From CAYTEH01 sp964436765 (GTDB lineage: Bacteria > Patescibacteriota > Gracilibacteria > Peribacterales > Peribacteraceae), in contig CAYTEH010000013.1 in the NCBI GenBank assembly GCA_964436765.1, positions 1-37,853 of the forward strand: a DNA stretch of 37,853 nt, written 5' to 3'. Under the pieces are notes generated by a model. The model made no database searches. It had not been told where the DNA came from and saw only the letters and a list, made by a program, of their open reading frames with translations. Numbering within the stretch: position 1 is the first letter of the stretch; the number at the start of each line of letters is the position of its first letter. Positions 16,101 through 22,957 of this stretch are shown piece by piece. The position numbers were made by a program, and so were the translations under genes.

Positions 16101-16476
16101 CGCCGAACCCGAGCTGATCCAGATTTTCACGCGCCTCGCCTCGAGGCCCTTCGTGCTGACCCGGGACGACTTCGACCTGCTGAACGTAAAAGAGGATGAG
16201 CCGTGCGACCCGGCCGACGAAGCGTGCGTGCGCATGCGCAGCGAGAAGCAGATGCCGAGGGACGGATGGCAGATTGTCGCCCCCTCAGACAATTCCGACG
16301 CCGAGAGCGCACTCATCGAAGGGCTGCGGCGCGGCATGCGCGAGCAGGTGATCGGACCCGACGGCCAGGTGACGACCGATGCGGATGGAACGCCGCTGTT
16401 CCGCACGCAGGCCGAAAAGCTCTACCCGCTCTTCCAGCAATCCCCCATGAGCCCGCTTTCCCCCGACACCCCATGA
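13132..16476 (+). CDS. Secreted cysteine-rich protein, first gene of a five-gene cluster
   Basis: I read this from the TTG at 13132: basic MKTYTASRRFAW, a hydrophobic core and cleavage after VAHA. A promoter lies 8 nt upstream. The open frame reaches back to 12847, but that part is not protein-like. The 1114-residue product has no further membrane span or sorting motif. I count about 30 cysteines in the mature part, mostly in the first half. Residues 167-263 are an eight-cysteine module (CPPAIQTFLDDFSACI...EWCQ) repeated at the end of the fifth gene. A cysteine-dense stretch NCRECTGEECRCP follows, then a largely helical second half with a Pro-rich segment. I recognise no family. The TGA overlaps the next ATG. 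Confidence 0.8.
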   Translation: MKTYTASRRFAWMLCLILGISLLLDVAHAATYAIPTPEPASYEDIETVVDDDIPAHLDTAMCGGWNKAESIGPSAAGGDLDINSGDALTLIPFVDGAPGRRGIWDGAPENAMALRDDTFVYPDTATGRSTVCEEGADEVTRRVWVDPVTMVDPGRPPSDPLDPASQCPPAIQTFLDDFSACIIASEAVCGDITDAIDQWCDAYGGGIPQATAPAGMAINQACADQGALCQIQYANDRKGVMANCTTAEELALVSALIPEWCQDPRGGAQGLPGIDGGGDPGEEPHVIVTEPGHYKDVTLSVADDEYPYFEGNPPCHWDENGESSDPWTPGQCQNFCRWINEYTYDDCRDFEDVTDFDGTVLDVKCAVDGWQPKYACSEDWVNPRNGDALPNCRECTGEECRCPRPDDDAGTDDCPYVPDVTEAVAPDPQAGRSGKEYVSFFRQYHVSVQRNTLEDVPNDKLASFEAETACYAYYDEFDPKDERTDGRYQCVIAFPYTAEELAESQAGKGDYLPDVTDQDPVIRNPDFNAGTDTWYPNLGGGMSFVSEPVFRNYYNRDFASAFLDLDDAAMETTYQWTDEEPEATGGYIRPPDETGLQTFTRWWNTFLADAAVIISPPTIRLRIAPALAPILSGLPVEGGTRVIRNGSVEAQLKVREDMLDTISDSLRRFLLLKPEPIPVVVPVAPGASSVEESRAVFLSLAERWQDYNVQRAVLGYPPAPGVDDLIIKLQQYAWQIDQYRALRSELPNYLSWLLTRQRDIVLGIHEWTQNSLERYRAYVASRNARLALAQDVRDLQTLHATFRDRTSLPWCHMEQFTTPIYSLLDPWLPNRPELDGGEQECESEDGLPALCLPDDQDFILDLTAFKMDPYGMVAPVPDVLFLRLDILPPPPAGDPPLATNAIAVPALPAVPTFSADALDLMPLVDHRNSPEGVPDPPAFDETDTREKLERAATVLNTMNDRYERFWTSADKSDATDALECEAWDSGVCAYAEPELIQIFTRLASRPFVLTRDDFDLLNVKEDEPCDPADEACVRMRSEKQMPRDGWQIVAPSDNSDAESALIEGLRRGMREQVIGPDGQVTTDADGTPLFRTQAEKLYPLFQQSPMSPLSPDTP

Positions 16477-17384
16477 ACAACCCCGCGATCAAACACGAAA
16501 GGCTGACTGCCGGACTCTCTCGCGGCCTTTGGTTGTTGGTCTTGCTCTGCCTGCTCGGCGCATCGATGCCTGCCGACAGCGCCTTTGCACAAGCGGATCC
16601 AAGCCGTCTACAGTGCCAAAACGATATTTTTTCCTCGCTCGCGCAGCAGCAACGCGTGTACCGGGGCATCCTCTTCGGGCTCAAGTGGGCCGGCAACGAA
16701 GCCGAGGGCAATACGCGCTACACGCGCGACGGCACGCCGTGGATCAAGACGGGGGAGGACGCGTGGCGCACGGCCGTTCCGGCGTATGCGGCGCGCGTGC
16801 TGACGGATGACGACATCGACTCGCTCACCGAGTGGCAGGGCATGAACGAGAGCGCCGCCTCGATTCCCGAAGCGCGAACGGGGATCTTCGAGACGAGGGG
16901 CGTGCTCACGTCCGAGCTCCTTGAGCCGCTCATCCAGAGCCGCCGGGCGCTGGAGTGCCGCACGGCCGCCGTGTGCGAGCTGGTGCACCAGAGCCGCATC
17001 CAGATGCCCGACGCGGACGGGTACATTAGCTTCCCGGTACGCGGGTGCCAGAACATGCGCATGCGCGCTCTCACAAGCTGCCGGTTCCTGAACACGGCCG
17101 ACAGCATCCGTAATTCCACCGACGCCATCGATGCGCAGAGCGACCATCTGATCCGGCAGGTGTGCGAGCCAGCCCGCCAAAACCTGCTTGCGCGCGAAGA
17201 TGCCGTGCTTCGCCTGGCCGTCACCTACGACGCGTCCTACCGCGCCCTCCTGCAGTTTGCAGGGAACTTCGACGCATTTCTGGACGAATTCAACGGCGAC
17301 ATTCTCGATCCCGTGAGCGACTCCATGTCCATTCTGAACCATATCAGCCGCCTGCCGTGCTTCATCTCCCAGTGCAATGAGTAA
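16473..17384 (+). CDS. Secreted protein of unknown function, second gene of the cluster
   Basis: The ATG at 16473 overlaps the preceding TGA (ATGA). The 303-residue product begins with a polar n-region and a signal peptide (GLWLLVLLCLLGASMPADSAFAQ), probably cleaved after SAFA. I count eight cysteines in the mature protein, including LECRTAAVC and the C-terminal LPCFISQC. The rest is mainly predicted amphipathic helix. Its C-terminal pattern (long helices, an aromatic patch, then a Cys-Pro or Pro-Cys pair near the end) loosely resembles the end of the fourth protein. No catalytic motif is seen. The tight overlap implies co-translation with both neighbours and a joint function. Confidence 0.75.
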   Translation: MNNPAIKHERLTAGLSRGLWLLVLLCLLGASMPADSAFAQADPSRLQCQNDIFSSLAQQQRVYRGILFGLKWAGNEAEGNTRYTRDGTPWIKTGEDAWRTAVPAYAARVLTDDDIDSLTEWQGMNESAASIPEARTGIFETRGVLTSELLEPLIQSRRALECRTAAVCELVHQSRIQMPDADGYISFPVRGCQNMRMRALTSCRFLNTADSIRNSTDAIDAQSDHLIRQVCEPARQNLLAREDAVLRLAVTYDASYRALLQFAGNFDAFLDEFNGDILDPVSDSMSILNHISRLPCFISQCNE

Positions 17385-18159
17385 CCGCGTCTCCCGCACC
17401 GGCATCGCCTTCGCGTCGGTCGTCACGATGGGGCTCGTCATGCTCTCGCTCCACGGTGACAACGCAAGCGGGCTCTCGGCCCAGGCGGGCAGCCAGGACC
17501 TGCTCGCATGCAAGCACCACGAATTCCTGTTCCCCTCGGGCTCCAACATGTCCGGCGATCTGCGGAGCAAGACGGAGCGCTGGAGGGACACCTTCACCTC
17601 CACCGTCAACCGGGTCGTGCGCGCGCATATCGATACGACTGAGGACAGGACGACGTGCATGGGAGGAGCGACCATCGCACCGAGCAATGACCTGCAGGCA
17701 CTGGCCCGCTCGCTGCCGCCCTGGGACCGCGGAGAGGCCCTCTCCGAATACGATCTCCCCGCGGTGCTGCTGGCGTACGAGGCGGCATACGAATGCGCCC
17801 TCAACTGGCGGTCGGACCTGCTCTTCACGAACGTGAAGGACGACGCGCAATCGATGCCCAGCGTCCCCGGCACGTTCAACGAGCCCGGCAGCAACGACCT
17901 GGTTCTCACGTCGCTGGCGACCGAAACGCAGGAAGAGCGGGCCATCATCATGCGCGAAATCTCGGTGGCACCGCGCACCATGCACAAGCTCCTGCGCTAC
18001 CTCGCGGGAGTGGACAGGTTTCGCTCGCTGGAGAGCGAACTCCGGTGCCTCGAACGCGCTTCGCTCGACATCCGCAACGTCCTCTCGCTCAACGCCGATA
18101 TCGCCGCGTGCAGCTACGCGCGCGAAGGACAAAGTTCCCTCAAAGACCTCGCCGAATGA
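17377..18159 (+). CDS. Secreted helical protein of unknown function, third gene of the cluster
   Basis: The ATG at 17377 lies 8 bp inside the end of the second gene. The 260 residues start with basic MSNRVSRTG and a hydrophobic stretch (IAFASVVTMGLVMLSLHG), followed by polar sequence. This is an export signal, either cleaved near ASGLSAQA or kept as an anchor. I count five cysteines in the mature part. The second half is strongly helical (RTMHKLLRYLAGVDRFRSLE, then RCLERASLDIRNVLSLNADI). It has no similarity that I recognise. The stop TGA overlaps the ATG of the fourth gene. Confidence 0.72.
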   Translation: MSNRVSRTGIAFASVVTMGLVMLSLHGDNASGLSAQAGSQDLLACKHHEFLFPSGSNMSGDLRSKTERWRDTFTSTVNRVVRAHIDTTEDRTTCMGGATIAPSNDLQALARSLPPWDRGEALSEYDLPAVLLAYEAAYECALNWRSDLLFTNVKDDAQSMPSVPGTFNEPGSNDLVLTSLATETQEERAIIMREISVAPRTMHKLLRYLAGVDRFRSLESELRCLERASLDIRNVLSLNADIAACSYAREGQSSLKDLAE

Positions 18160-20207
18160 CATTCCTCCGCGCCACTCATCGGCCCGGAAGATTGAAGATT
18201 GAAGAAAAACGATCGAAAAAAAATTTCAATCTTCAGTCTTCGATCTTGGTTCTTGTTCTGGCATTCATCAGTGTTCTGCCGGGACGCTCGCATGCGCAAT
18301 CAGCTTCTTTATATGACCGCATTCACGCCATCACCGAGAATGAATTCCTGCTGGGCTCCAACCCCCAGCGTCCGCACACCGCGGACCCGGCGGTACAGTC
18401 GTTCATCAGCACGACCTATCGCCCGGACGAGGGCCCCCTGCTGCCGGGCGATATCCCTCTTGCGCTCAGCGGCGACATTTCCTTCTGCGAACCGCAGCCG
18501 CCCCCGCTGACGCCCGACGCGCAGGGACGGTACCTGTGGCCTTCGGAATCGAACATCGCAGGAACCGATGCAAATACCACGCGCAGGCGCCTCGTGAAGA
18601 CCTATTATGTGATCGACCGGTGCGAAGCGGTGCGGAACGATGTGCGCAAGCTCGCTGTGCGTGAGATGCGCCTCAGAACCCTCGCGCAGGACCTGCAATT
18701 GATCGCCGCCGCCTACGAACAGCCGATCATGGAATCGCCCGACCTCGGCATTCGCACCATCAGCCGCACCCGGGGACTCATCAACATCTGGCGGGCGGGC
18801 GGCAACGCCGGCCGCGGTACGCCACGCGGTCACACCATCCCCACAACCGGCAGGATGGCTGCGAAATTCACATTCCTGGGCACTGTGCTCAGGGCGCTGG
18901 AAACATCCGTGACGGGACGCGAACAGCTTATTGCCGCCGTGAACCGGTACCAGTTGGGCGGCTACCGCTACGCCCGCGGCGACCGCGACGGCGACTGGGA
19001 AGATTTTCCGGGCGCACCCGTACGGGGCCCGTTCGAAGCCGTCGGCACCGAACGCCAGTACATCCTGTGGAACTGGGAGGGGGTGGAAGACGCGCTCGAC
19101 CAGATCTGGCAGAGCCTCCGGAGCACCGACTTCGACCCGCCGCTGGAAGAGGGCGACATCGTCACGTTCCAGGCCCCCGCGGAGTATCAGGATCTCCTCC
19201 CGGATAACGTCCGCTTCTGGGGCTATGTCGAAAAGCTGGAGGGAGGGGAGGTGAGCGGCGACGCAGGCCTCACCTGGATCCTGCCGGAACCCACACTGCC
19301 GTCCCTCTGCACCGACGGCACCGCCTGCGCACCCATCGCGGGGGGACAATATCCCCCGGAGCCCGTGGCCGGCACGGCGCTCTGCACGCAACCGCTCGCG
19401 CGGCAGGGATACCTGTGCCGCAGCTTCGAGGCTCCCGGCGCCTCGTCGTGCAGCGACATCACGCGGGCACCGGGCACCATCATCCTGGCAGCCTGTGCGC
19501 CCGGTGCAGAGCCGCACGTGACCGAACGGGGGCCCGATTCGTGCAGAGGTATCCAGTGGCACGAGAACGCGCCCGCGCCCGTGTGCACCCCCGGGGCCGA
19601 TCGCACCGAATACCGGAACTCCATCGGCAACAACGTCTGCTTCTTCGATACCTGCCTCGAGGAGCAGACCGACGACGGCTTCATCCCCCGTGACACGGGC
19701 ATCACCGTGCAGGCGGGCACATCCCCGGTCATCTCGTGCATCCGTCCCGACCTGCAACTGGGTTCACTCGATGTCGCGCCGGTCTTCCGCTCCTGGGCGC
19801 CTCCTCCCTACCGCCCGACGCTGCTTGTCCGGCAGCTCGAAACCGCACTGTGTGCCGGCATGGCGCCCAGCGGCCTCTCGAGCGCATGCGGCTTCCCGCT
19901 GCTGCAAGGCTTGCACCAGGTGCAGGCGGGAGTGCTTGGGCCGGCCGAAGCGGTTTCCAACAGGGGGAACGAGCGTGCGCAGGCGATCTTCGACCTGCAG
20001 GACCGCACCGATGCGCTCGGCGCACGGGTGGCGACGCGGCTGTACCTGGACTACATGACCCAGCGTGCCGACACGCTGGCCGGCATCATCCGGCGCGCGA
20101 CCAGGATGTTCGACCAGTTCCCCCGCGCCACGTTCCCCGAGCAGATGTGCCCGTTCAATGACACCGACGGGGCCAATCTGCTTCAAACCCTCGAATGCAC
20201 CCCATGA
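18156..20207 (+). CDS. Secreted cysteine-rich protein with repeat-encoded n-region, fourth gene of the cluster
   Basis: The ATG at 18156 overlaps the previous TGA. The 683-residue protein opens with an unusually long basic n-region (about residues 1-33), much of it encoded by word-palindrome F. A hydrophobic core (ILVLVLAFISVLPG) and a cleavage site after SHAQ or SHA follow. The mature protein has about 17 cysteines, concentrated between about residues 380 and 540. There they fall in short extracellular-like loops (TDGTACAP, QPLARQGYLCRS, SIGNNVCFFDTC). The last 130 residues are helical and end EQMCPFN...LECTP. No enzyme motif is seen. Context suggests a structural or surface-complex component. 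Confidence 0.75.
   Translation: MTFLRATHRPGRLKIEEKRSKKNFNLQSSILVLVLAFISVLPGRSHAQSASLYDRIHAITENEFLLGSNPQRPHTADPAVQSFISTTYRPDEGPLLPGDIPLALSGDISFCEPQPPPLTPDAQGRYLWPSESNIAGTDANTTRRRLVKTYYVIDRCEAVRNDVRKLAVREMRLRTLAQDLQLIAAAYEQPIMESPDLGIRTISRTRGLINIWRAGGNAGRGTPRGHTIPTTGRMAAKFTFLGTVLRALETSVTGREQLIAAVNRYQLGGYRYARGDRDGDWEDFPGAPVRGPFEAVGTERQYILWNWEGVEDALDQIWQSLRSTDFDPPLEEGDIVTFQAPAEYQDLLPDNVRFWGYVEKLEGGEVSGDAGLTWILPEPTLPSLCTDGTACAPIAGGQYPPEPVAGTALCTQPLARQGYLCRSFEAPGASSCSDITRAPGTIILAACAPGAEPHVTERGPDSCRGIQWHENAPAPVCTPGADRTEYRNSIGNNVCFFDTCLEEQTDDGFIPRDTGITVQAGTSPVISCIRPDLQLGSLDVAPVFRSWAPPPYRPTLLVRQLETALCAGMAPSGLSSACGFPLLQGLHQVQAGVLGPAEAVSNRGNERAQAIFDLQDRTDALGARVATRLYLDYMTQRADTLAGIIRRATRMFDQFPRATFPEQMCPFNDTDGANLLQTLECTP
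18188..18255. repeat. Word-palindrome F inside the fourth secreted-protein gene
   Basis: AGATTGAAGATTGAAG and GATCGAAAAAA are mirrored by TTTCAATCTTCAGTCTTCG and GATC. The repeat is in frame and encodes the positively charged n-region RLKIEEKRSKKNFNLQSS just before the hydrophobic signal core. Confidence 0.75.
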
Positions 20208-22009
20208 TGATAGTTCACTCCCGCCATCGGCCAAGATTGAAGGTTCAAGAAAAAAGATTGAAAAATGTTTTCCATCTTCGCTCTTCCATCTTCGCTCTTC
20301 CGGTGATCATCGCATGTGCGCTGATCGCCCCCACGCAGGCTCATGCCCAGAACCTCGCCGTCTCCCCCGCAGTCCTGATGATCCTCAACCGCGCCGACGC
20401 CGGCATGGCGGCGAGCACCAGCGGACCGAACCTGGGACTCTTCCTGCCCAATGCCTTAAGCGAGTGGTCCCGCTTCGTGCTGACGCCCCTGATGCAGCGC
20501 GTCGACGCGCGCATGCGCGGCATCGAACGGGCGCGCGAAGGGCTCCAGCGCACCACCTGCCTGCAATTCGACGTCACGATGCTGGAGGCAAAAATGGAGA
20601 ACGTGCGGCAGCTGATGAACGTGGCACTGACGCAGAACAACGTGTACGCCATGGTGCGGCTTGCCGATCTGTTCTCGTTCCTCGACGAACGACACTGGTT
20701 CCTGACCCAAGGCGCCCTGAACCCGGGCATCAGCGACTGGCTCGTGCAGTACCCGCACCTGTTCGATCTCGTCACGCCCCCCGCGGGCCCCGTGTGCTAC
20801 TACCACAGCAACTACACCTCGCCCGGGTTCATCCTGCCGGGCCGCGACGGCTACGGCTGCGACGCTGCGACGCTCGATATCATGCTGAATGCCTGGGGAA
20901 ACACCCCGCAGGCGGCCGCGCTGCCGGTTCTGCGGGACGACATCGTCCGCGAGCGCGACACGCTCGCGCAGGTGCAGGTGACGGTCTCCGATTACCTCGC
21001 AGGGGCCGAGACGGTGAACGCCATGGCCGCGGCGATGGAAACGCTGGCCGCAGGGGGCACAGTGCCTGCCCCTACGCCGCCCCCGCCCCGCACGCACCTG
21101 ACGGAGCAGGGGTGCATGGCCGAGCCCTCCGACGGCGTCGTGGTGCACCCGCTCAACGGCGCCTTTGCGGTGACGCCGGATCAGGCCCGCATCACGCAGG
21201 AATTCTCGCGACTGTGGATGGAGAACGAATCCGAGCGCCCCACGCCTCCGAGCATCGTGGAGCGCGACGACCCCCTGCAGCAGCTGTTCAACTTCATCCG
21301 CGCGGCGGAGCGGCGCGCCCTCTCGGTCTTCACCGAGCGTCTGGCGGAAAAACAGAGCGCAAGCTTCATAGCCGGCGCCGACCCCGTCCTCTCCACCCGG
21401 CAGGGGCTCACGGGCCTCCATACCGCCGTCGCCGGATTGGGCGCGCTGGTAACGGACATGACCAAGCTCCGCAGCTTCACGCGCGGGTTCGGCTACTTCC
21501 TGCTGCGCACGTGCATCGAGCGCCCGTGCCAGGAACGCCTGCAGAAGGCCCTCAAGATCGTCTTCGAGGACGAATGTTTCCCGTACTTCTCGGGCGCGTA
21601 CCTGAGCGATACGCCCGACGATCCCCGCTGGCGCAAGTGCATGCTCGCCGCCGGCGTCGATCCCGGACGCACGCCCGGCAACCCGGGCTCCGCGTGCCCG
21701 CCGGTGATCGAAGGATGTCTGGAGGAATACACCGCGTGCATCGGGGAGGTCGAGACCGCGTGCAACGTGAGCCTCACGCAATCGAAACAGGCCTGGTGCG
21801 CCGCGTACGTCGCGGGCCAGGGAGGCCTGCCGCCCGCGCAGTACCTGCCGCCTCCGCCGAACATGCCCAATACTCCGGAATGCCTGGCGCGGGGGACTGC
21901 CTGCGGCGCGCAGTACTTCGCATGCCGGTCGCAGGTGATCGCCGCGTGCCCGACCCCGCAGGACATCGAGATTGTGACGGACGACATCACGGCGTGGTGC
22001 CAAATCTGA
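20204..22009 (+). CDS. Secreted cysteine-rich protein with C-terminal eight-cysteine module, fifth gene of the cluster
   Basis: I choose the ATG at 20204, which overlaps the preceding TGA; an alternative ATG lies at 20195. The 601-residue product has a basic repeat-encoded n-region, a hydrophobic core (IFALPVIIACALIAP) and a cleavage site near QAHAQ. I count about 18 cysteines in the mature part. Residues 498-600 (CPPVIEGCLEEYTACI...AWCQ) form the same module as residues 167-263 of the first protein. Both copies are preceded by VDPGR-x-P and a short Pro/Gly linker. The middle is helical, with a Pro-rich hinge around residue 290. A degenerate copy of this gene's last 25 codons lies at 22693-22767. 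Function unknown. Confidence 0.78.
   Translation: MMIVHSRHRPRLKVQEKRLKNVFHLRSSIFALPVIIACALIAPTQAHAQNLAVSPAVLMILNRADAGMAASTSGPNLGLFLPNALSEWSRFVLTPLMQRVDARMRGIERAREGLQRTTCLQFDVTMLEAKMENVRQLMNVALTQNNVYAMVRLADLFSFLDERHWFLTQGALNPGISDWLVQYPHLFDLVTPPAGPVCYYHSNYTSPGFILPGRDGYGCDAATLDIMLNAWGNTPQAAALPVLRDDIVRERDTLAQVQVTVSDYLAGAETVNAMAAAMETLAAGGTVPAPTPPPPRTHLTEQGCMAEPSDGVVVHPLNGAFAVTPDQARITQEFSRLWMENESERPTPPSIVERDDPLQQLFNFIRAAERRALSVFTERLAEKQSASFIAGADPVLSTRQGLTGLHTAVAGLGALVTDMTKLRSFTRGFGYFLLRTCIERPCQERLQKALKIVFEDECFPYFSGAYLSDTPDDPRWRKCMLAAGVDPGRTPGNPGSACPPVIEGCLEEYTACIGEVETACNVSLTQSKQAWCAAYVAGQGGLPPAQYLPPPPNMPNTPECLARGTACGAQYFACRSQVIAACPTPQDIEIVTDDITAWCQI
20233..20301. repeat. Word-palindrome G inside the fifth secreted-protein gene
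   Basis: AAGATTGAAGGTTCAAG and AAAAGATTGAAAAATG are mirrored by TTTTCCATCTTCGCTCTTCC and ATCTTCGCTCTTCC. It encodes RLKVQEKRLKNVFHLRSS at the same place, before the signal core, as palindrome F in the fourth gene. Confidence 0.75.
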
Positions 22010-22085
22010 GCATGATGAAGCCACAAAGCCTTCCGGCTGCATCCATTTGATTGTCGGACGATCGGAAAAGGAGAATCGTCGCATC

Positions 22086-22547
22086 ATGTCCGAACGTCAC
22101 TCTTTCGACAAAGGCCCTCCCGTCGCATCCGCCGGAAATACGGTCGACGCGCCCGTGGTTGCATCGACGCAACTGGAAACGACTCCTGTGGCAACCACTC
22201 AATCCTCCAGGGAAATGACCCATCTCCAGGAGGCGGTGAACCTTGCCGAACTCTATTGGACGATACGGGACGAGGGGGAGCGGCTGCGCATCATCAGCCG
22301 GCTCAACGACAAAAAGAATTACATCACGGGCGAAGTCTCCGATGGGGTTATCGGCAAAATACGAGCCGTTTTCGAAGATCATGAGGACGTCCTCGCCGAT
22401 CGCAGACGCACGATTGCCGACACAAAAACTGCGAAGCAGTCCGCCGAAACGCAGGAGCGCCTGCATGACGCGCCCGTGACGTATACGGTCGACGGCAACG
22501 AGCCCGTTTTCGGGAGCCCTTTCAAAGTCTATGGGAAAGAACGTTGA
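22086..22547 (+). CDS. Small hypothetical protein
   Basis: The open frame begins at 22047, but I prefer the ATG at 22086 (MSERHSFDKGPPVASAG), giving 153 residues. It is preceded by an AAAGGAG-like ribosome-binding site about 11 nt upstream, one of few in the window. The first 45 residues are Ser/Thr/Val-rich and probably disordered. The middle (HLQEAVNLAELYWTIRDEGE) and the following Lys/Arg/Asp-rich part are helical. There is no signal peptide and no cysteine, unlike the five genes upstream, so it is probably cytoplasmic. It lies between the fifth secreted gene and a decayed copy of that gene's tail, so it may have arrived with a duplication or insertion. Confidence 0.55.
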   Translation: MSERHSFDKGPPVASAGNTVDAPVVASTQLETTPVATTQSSREMTHLQEAVNLAELYWTIRDEGERLRIISRLNDKKNYITGEVSDGVIGKIRAVFEDHEDVLADRRRTIADTKTAKQSAETQERLHDAPVTYTVDGNEPVFGSPFKVYGKER

Positions 22548-22692
22548 GCCACGGTCCATGAACGAACAATAACGACAGGCGTTAACTTCGGTTTGTTGCG
22601 CAGATTTTTTGGACATGGCAATGCGCCGGGATTGTGAGTCCCACGATGTTCTTTGGAGCATCGGCCGGGACATATGATGAGGCAGGCGACGC

Positions 22693-22767
22693 GCGCATGT
22701 GCTCGCGTGCCCGACCCCGCAGGGCATCGAGATCGTGACGGAGAACATCACGACGCGGTGCCAGTGA
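22693..22767 (+). pseudogene. Decayed copy of the 3' end of the fifth secreted-protein gene
   Basis: These 25 codons read AHVLACPTPQGIEIVTENIT-TRCQ-stop, against QVIAACPTPQDIEIVTDDITAWCQI at the end of the intact gene. The nucleotide match is close, but the conserved Trp-Cys has become Arg-Cys and there is no start or upstream homology. The rest of the gene-free stretch 22548-22957 shows nothing I recognise until the dnaE promoter. Confidence 0.75.
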
Positions 22768-22945
22768 CGGGAACAGCATCGCAAAAAGTTAGGGCTCAAT
22801 TTTTGATAGTCTGTTGAAAAGAAAGGCAGCGCTCTCTCTCCTTCAGGAGGGCGAGGGTCACTCTGGGCAAACTGATGTCATAAAAACTCCTTCCAAAGTC
22901 TGAGAAATTGGACACACTCCTGCTGAGTATTTGAGTGTTTTCCTC

Positions 22946-22951
22946 TATACT
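22946..22951 (+). promoter_or_regulatory. -10 box of dnaE
   Basis: TATACT is followed by TCGACG and a GTG at 22958, the recurrent 6-nt distance. It decides the start codon of dnaE. Confidence 0.65.
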
Positions 22952-22957
22952 TCGACG

